From Bugula neritina (taxonomy: Eukaryota; Bryozoa; Gymnolaemata; Cheilostomatida; Bugulidae), in contig OZ037766.1 of NCBI GenBank assembly GCA_964035545.1, forward strand, positions 29,288,173-29,352,172: DNA of 64,000 nt, written 5' to 3'. The position numbers were made by a program, and so were the translations under genes. Of this stretch, positions 61,301-64,000 are shown one piece after another. Under the pieces are notes generated by a model. That model was given only the letters and a program-made list of their open reading frames with translations. It made no database searches and was not told where the DNA came from. How positions within the stretch are numbered: position 1 is the first letter of the stretch; each line of letters begins with the position of its first letter.

Positions 61301-64000
61301 CCTCTCCTATATCCTAGTCCTATTACCTACCTTATCTAATACCCTCTCCTATACCCTAGTCCTTCCTACTAGCTACTCTATCTAATACCCTCTCCTATAT
61401 CATAGTCCTACTACCTACCCTATCTAATACCCTCTCCTATACCCTAGTCCTACTACCTACCCTATCTAGTACCCTCTCCTATATCCTAGTCCTATTACCT
61501 ACCTTATCTAATACCCTCTCCTATACCCTAGTCCTTCCTACTAGCTACTCTATCTAATACCCTCTCCTATATCATAGTCCTACTACCTACCCTATCTAAT
61601 ACCCTCTCCTATATCCTAGTCCTGCTACCTACCCTATCTAATACCCTCTCCTATATCCTAGTCCTTCCTACTACCTACCCTATCTAATACCCTCTCCTAT
61701 ATCCTAGTCCTACTAGCTACCCTATCTAATACCCTCTCCTATATCCTAGTCCTTCTACCTACCCTATCTAATACCCTCTCCTATATCCTAGTCCTTCTAC
61801 CTACGCTATCTAATATCCTCTCCTATATCCTAGTCCTGCTACCTACCCTATCTAATACCCTCTCCTATATCCTAGTCCTTCTACCTACCCTATCTAATAC
61901 CCTCTCCTATATCCTAGTCCTTCTACCTACGCTATCTAATATCCTCTCCTATATCCTAGTCCTGCTACCTACCCTATCTAATACCCTCTCCTATATCCTA
62001 GTCCTTCTACCTACCCTATCTAATACCCTCTCCTATATCCTAGTCCTGCTACCTACCCTATTCTCTATCCGCTTTTTCTTTACCCCCTCTGATATCCTCG
62101 CCCCGCACTATCCGATACCCACTTTCGAAGGCCCGCTATCCCCTCCCTCTATGTGCTTTACCTCTGCTAACCATGCCGAGGCTAATCCTGATTTATGCTT
62201 TGGCTATCTTTCATTGCCACATCAAAGTTTAATTGACAAAAATTCCTCCCCCAGTATCAGGTTTACATAAACTCCACGTGGAGAAAACAAGAGAATTATC
62301 TTCCAGGTTCCGTGGTTGTAAATCACTGATTCTTATTAATCTTTGCCCAGTATGGTTTCACAACAAACTGCACATCCCACTTCTTATAAGGATCCCACCT
62401 CTTTCACGTGTTCTGCCAGTTTTGACTGCTTGAAATAAATAATAAGAGCTGAGATTATCTCACCACAAAAGGTTATCAATGTCCACTCTAAGAAACCTAT
62501 CTTCTTTAGATATAAGTAACATACCTCACGTGTTTGAGTTGCTCTCGGCTCACGTTTCTCTCTCCCTCTAATGCAGACTTTGTGGTTCACCTGCACCCAC
62601 AGTTTCACAGGTCTTATTGGTGACTTCAGCAGTTATCAATATCATTCTATAAGGTTGACCTCGCTTCTTTAGTTATTACTCAAACTTGGTGAATCTTTTT
62701 GACTCTTAGATTCAATAATTTTAAAGTAATTTAACATTACTATATGCCAGACTGCTGTTTTTAATTTTAAGCCACGGCATGAATAACTTATAATCAATTT
62801 TAAATGAACCTAAATTGATAGTCAATCTAGCCCTAGTAATTTAATAGTTTGAAACAAAATGCTCAATTTTTTTGTAACTTGTTTGAGTTTTTTACTTGCT
62901 TGTTTTGTTTTCTTCATTCGGGTTGAGGTTTGGCTAAATGTGGGGTTTTTCTAAACCTTAGTCGCTTGATTCGAGAAGAGTATTCTAGCTGCTATCTCAG
63001 ACTTAGACATAGCATGGTTCTGTTCACTCACTCAGACTATTAGTATAATCACTTTTTTATGAAACAAGGATACATTTAAATTCCCAACCTCTTCTATAAC
63101 TACAAGAACTTGGCAAGCTCAAGCGCTTTCATCATCCTAACAATTATTTTTTATTTATTGCACTTTGTTATGCTTTGTTATCTGTTGCCACCAGTAATAT
63201 CTTTTGTACTGTTCACTCTTTGTACTAGGCGTGGTGCAACATTTGCCCACATTGACGGTTTCAAAGCTTTTGATTGTTGAATGTATAATATAAAATCTGA
63301 TGCACTACACAGGATACGACCTAGATTTAGCTATTGCCTTTATTGTCGTAGCTGATTGCTGGTGTTCAGCTGTAGCATGAAACCAAGTCTTGCTCTCACT
63401 CATCTCTCCACCTCTTTATTACCCCCTTCTCATCGCCCCCCCTTCTCACCTCTACACCTCTCTATTACCCCCTCTCTATCACTTTCCCTTCTCATCTCTC
63501 TATCACTCCCCCTTCTCATCTCTCCACTTCTTTTATCACTCCCCCTTCTCACCTCTCTACCACTCCCCCTTCTCATCACCCCACTTCTCACCTCTCCACC
63601 TCTCTCTCACCCCCCCCCTTCTCATCACCCCACTTCTTTATCACTCCCCTATATTATTCTCCTCATCCTCTCATTATACCTGTCTAATTTCTTCCTCCGT
63701 TTTCCTTGTTATTATATATACTATACATTAAGAACTGTTTTCCAATGTGCTTGCAGATCCCATTCAACAGTCTCAGTTCATCAGGGATCTCCAAAAGGCA
63801 CATTCTGATGAAGTCAGAAGTTTGAATAAAAAGTTCTCCCAAGAAATCCGGTCACTGAAAAAACAGTTGGAAGCTCAGCAGAAGCGAGAGCAAGAATTAG
63901 AAAAAAATAGAACAATTGATCCAAAATATCTGCTTACAGAACTTTCTAAGTACATTCCGCCCTTAGCACTGGAACTTGTGCAGCACAAGCTAATGAGCAG
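48318..64000 (+). CDS. Tandem-THAP domain protein with AT-hook, 17 exons visible, 3' end outside the window
   Basis: Exons: 48318-48421, 48671-48746, 49157-49288, 49638-49681, 49908-50692, 51161-51268, 51830-51868, 52227-52298, 52758-52871, 53334-53457, 53915-53978, 54106-54264, 55448-55501, 55810-55897, 60846-60968, 61138-61239, 63757 to the edge. This gives 810 complete codons plus two bases, in phase. THAP 1 (about 9-100) has C-x4-C, a Trp, CEAH (C-x2-H) and AIPTVF. A lysine-rich linker carries an AT-hook (GRGRPKK, about 210-216) and a coded minisatellite (303-354). THAP 2 (about 507-590) has CFAC, a Trp, CNRH and ALPTIF. After it come an acidic stretch (EIDVDEDEED), a basic RAKNRKRTK cluster and a coiled coil (about 735-785). 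THAP modules are zinc-dependent DNA-binding folds, so this is a likely nuclear DNA-binding protein. A transposase-like domain could follow beyond the window; that is untested. The exon 2 donor (GTTTAT) is weak. Confidence 0.85.
50459..50612 (+). repeat. Coding minisatellite, 18-bp unit
   Basis: About eight in-frame copies of an 18-bp unit like GCTGCAGCTAATGTTAGT, coding SAA(A/T)NV. Being a multiple of three, the unit keeps the THAP gene in frame. The same repeat keeps other frames open on both strands, which are not genes. Confidence 0.9.
51485..51572 (-). repeat. tRNA-derived SINE-like element
   Basis: On the minus strand it reads an A-box-like TAGTGGTTAAAGCACTGG and a B-box-like GTGGTTCGAATCTC. 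tRNA-like promoter spacing is kept but there is no tRNA fold. It lies in a THAP gene intron and resembles 28100-28202. Confidence 0.6.
52372..52432. repeat. 61-bp imperfect palindrome, possible MITE remnant
   Basis: Starts ATGGCTAGTTCAGACT and ends AGTCTGAACGGGCCAT, which are inverted copies with three mismatches. No clear target duplication. Confidence 0.5.
52604..52757 (+). repeat. Tandem duplication of about 65 bp; third partial copy holds a splice acceptor
   Basis: Copies start at 52604, 52669 and 52736 with AGATGT(A/G)GTTTATA. The first two carry TTTCACACTAGTCATG and a GA run. The third is cut short and ends in TTCACAG, the acceptor of THAP exon 9. Confidence 0.85.
53660..53808. repeat. 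(CA)n microsatellite, imperfect
   Basis: Long CA-rich run with CGCA and TACA interruptions in the intron before THAP exon 11. Open frames rich in His and Thr here come from the repeat. Confidence 0.95.
55274..55359. repeat. (TA)n microsatellite
   Basis: About 43 uninterrupted TA units in the intron before THAP exon 13. Likely length-variable. Confidence 0.97.
57906..58053 (+). repeat. Dispersed repeat, copy B
   Basis: Matches 19342-19478 in the same orientation over about 140 bp with a small insertion near the middle. Confidence 0.75.
59225..59454. repeat. Minisatellite, 21-bp unit
   Basis: About eleven copies of a unit like CAGTAGAGTACTACTAACTCA with point variants. Confidence 0.9.
59887..59948. 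repeat. Short tandem repeat, 26-bp unit
   Basis: Three copies of ATTCACTCTACATGAGGGTA-type units in the large THAP intron. Confidence 0.8.
61272..62060. repeat. 42-bp minisatellite with higher-order structure
   Basis: About 19 copies of a pyrimidine-rich 42-bp unit (CCTACCCTATCTAATACCCT, then CTCCTATATCCTAGTCCTTC and two more bases). It starts about 32 bp after THAP exon 16. Sets of variant units are themselves repeated: a block of about 172 bp near 61291 recurs near 61463, and a three-unit 126-bp block recurs between about 61740 and 62000. Confidence 0.9.
62100..63390. other. THAP gene intron, nothing recognised
   Basis: Intron sequence between the minisatellite and the CT-rich tract; no supported exon. 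Confidence 0.5.
63391..63665. repeat. CT-rich tandem repeat
   Basis: Irregular units of CTCATCTCTCCACCTCTCTA and CACTCCCCCTTCTCA. Ser/Leu/Pro-rich open frames here come from the repeat. It lies about 90 bp before THAP exon 17. Confidence 0.85.

Noticed and set aside
63356-63808. Ser/Leu/Pro-rich open frames
   Set aside because: Products of the CT-rich repeat before THAP exon 17.
1-64000. CRISPR arrays, bacterial operons or prophage
   Set aside because: The repeats are tandem minisatellites without spacers, genes are split by introns, and no bacterial features are present.

Overview
The window is animal nuclear DNA: AT-rich, with long introns, GT-AG splicing, AATAAA signals, a spliceosomal U6 gene, tRNA-type short repeats, a MITE and a Bel/Pao LTR retrotransposon. 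The families present (GRXCR, EXOSC9, CHST15-type sulfotransferase, astacin-EGF-CCP-HYR protein, THAP protein) fit an invertebrate bilaterian, perhaps a lophotrochozoan. That placement is inference; no species marker was found. I built the gene models by hand from splice sites, reading-frame phase and protein similarity. In the six models the phases agree at every junction.

Layout. At 538-4936 (+) is the 3' part of a GRXCR-like glutaredoxin-domain gene. At about 9726-11292 (+) is a TATA-driven gene for a small secreted six-cysteine peptide. At 11818-17678 (+) is a young Bel/Pao element with 700-bp LTRs and a 5-bp target duplication; its single ORF has lost the rest of pol in frame. At 18966-31097 (+) is a 20-exon secreted protein of 902 residues with signal peptide, astacin domain, EGF, sushi and HYR modules. 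At 46225-31355 (-) is a complete ten-exon EXOSC9 (exosome ring subunit Rrp45). Its 3' end meets the astacin-like gene tail to tail. One 8.3-kb EXOSC9 intron holds a complete seven-exon CHST15-like gene (42270-38416, same strand) and a U6 snRNA gene (35546-35440, same strand). At 48318-64000 (+) is a large gene for a tandem-THAP protein with an AT-hook, running off the right edge.

The most notable points are these. Two gene products look like pseudoenzymes. The astacin-like protein keeps the three zinc histidines but has Gln for the catalytic Glu and Phe for the Met-turn Tyr. The CHST15-like protein has lost the key residues of both PAPS-binding motifs. A complete gene and U6 lie nested on the same strand inside EXOSC9. 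The Bel/Pao element was deleted in frame yet its LTRs are nearly identical, so it probably moved in trans. Several tandem repeats abut or contain splice acceptors.

The genes do not form an evident pathway. EXOSC9 and U6 are housekeeping RNA genes; the astacin-like, CHST15-like and six-cysteine products are secretory-pathway or extracellular proteins. The remaining sequence is AT-rich intron or intergenic DNA with simple repeats, listed below.
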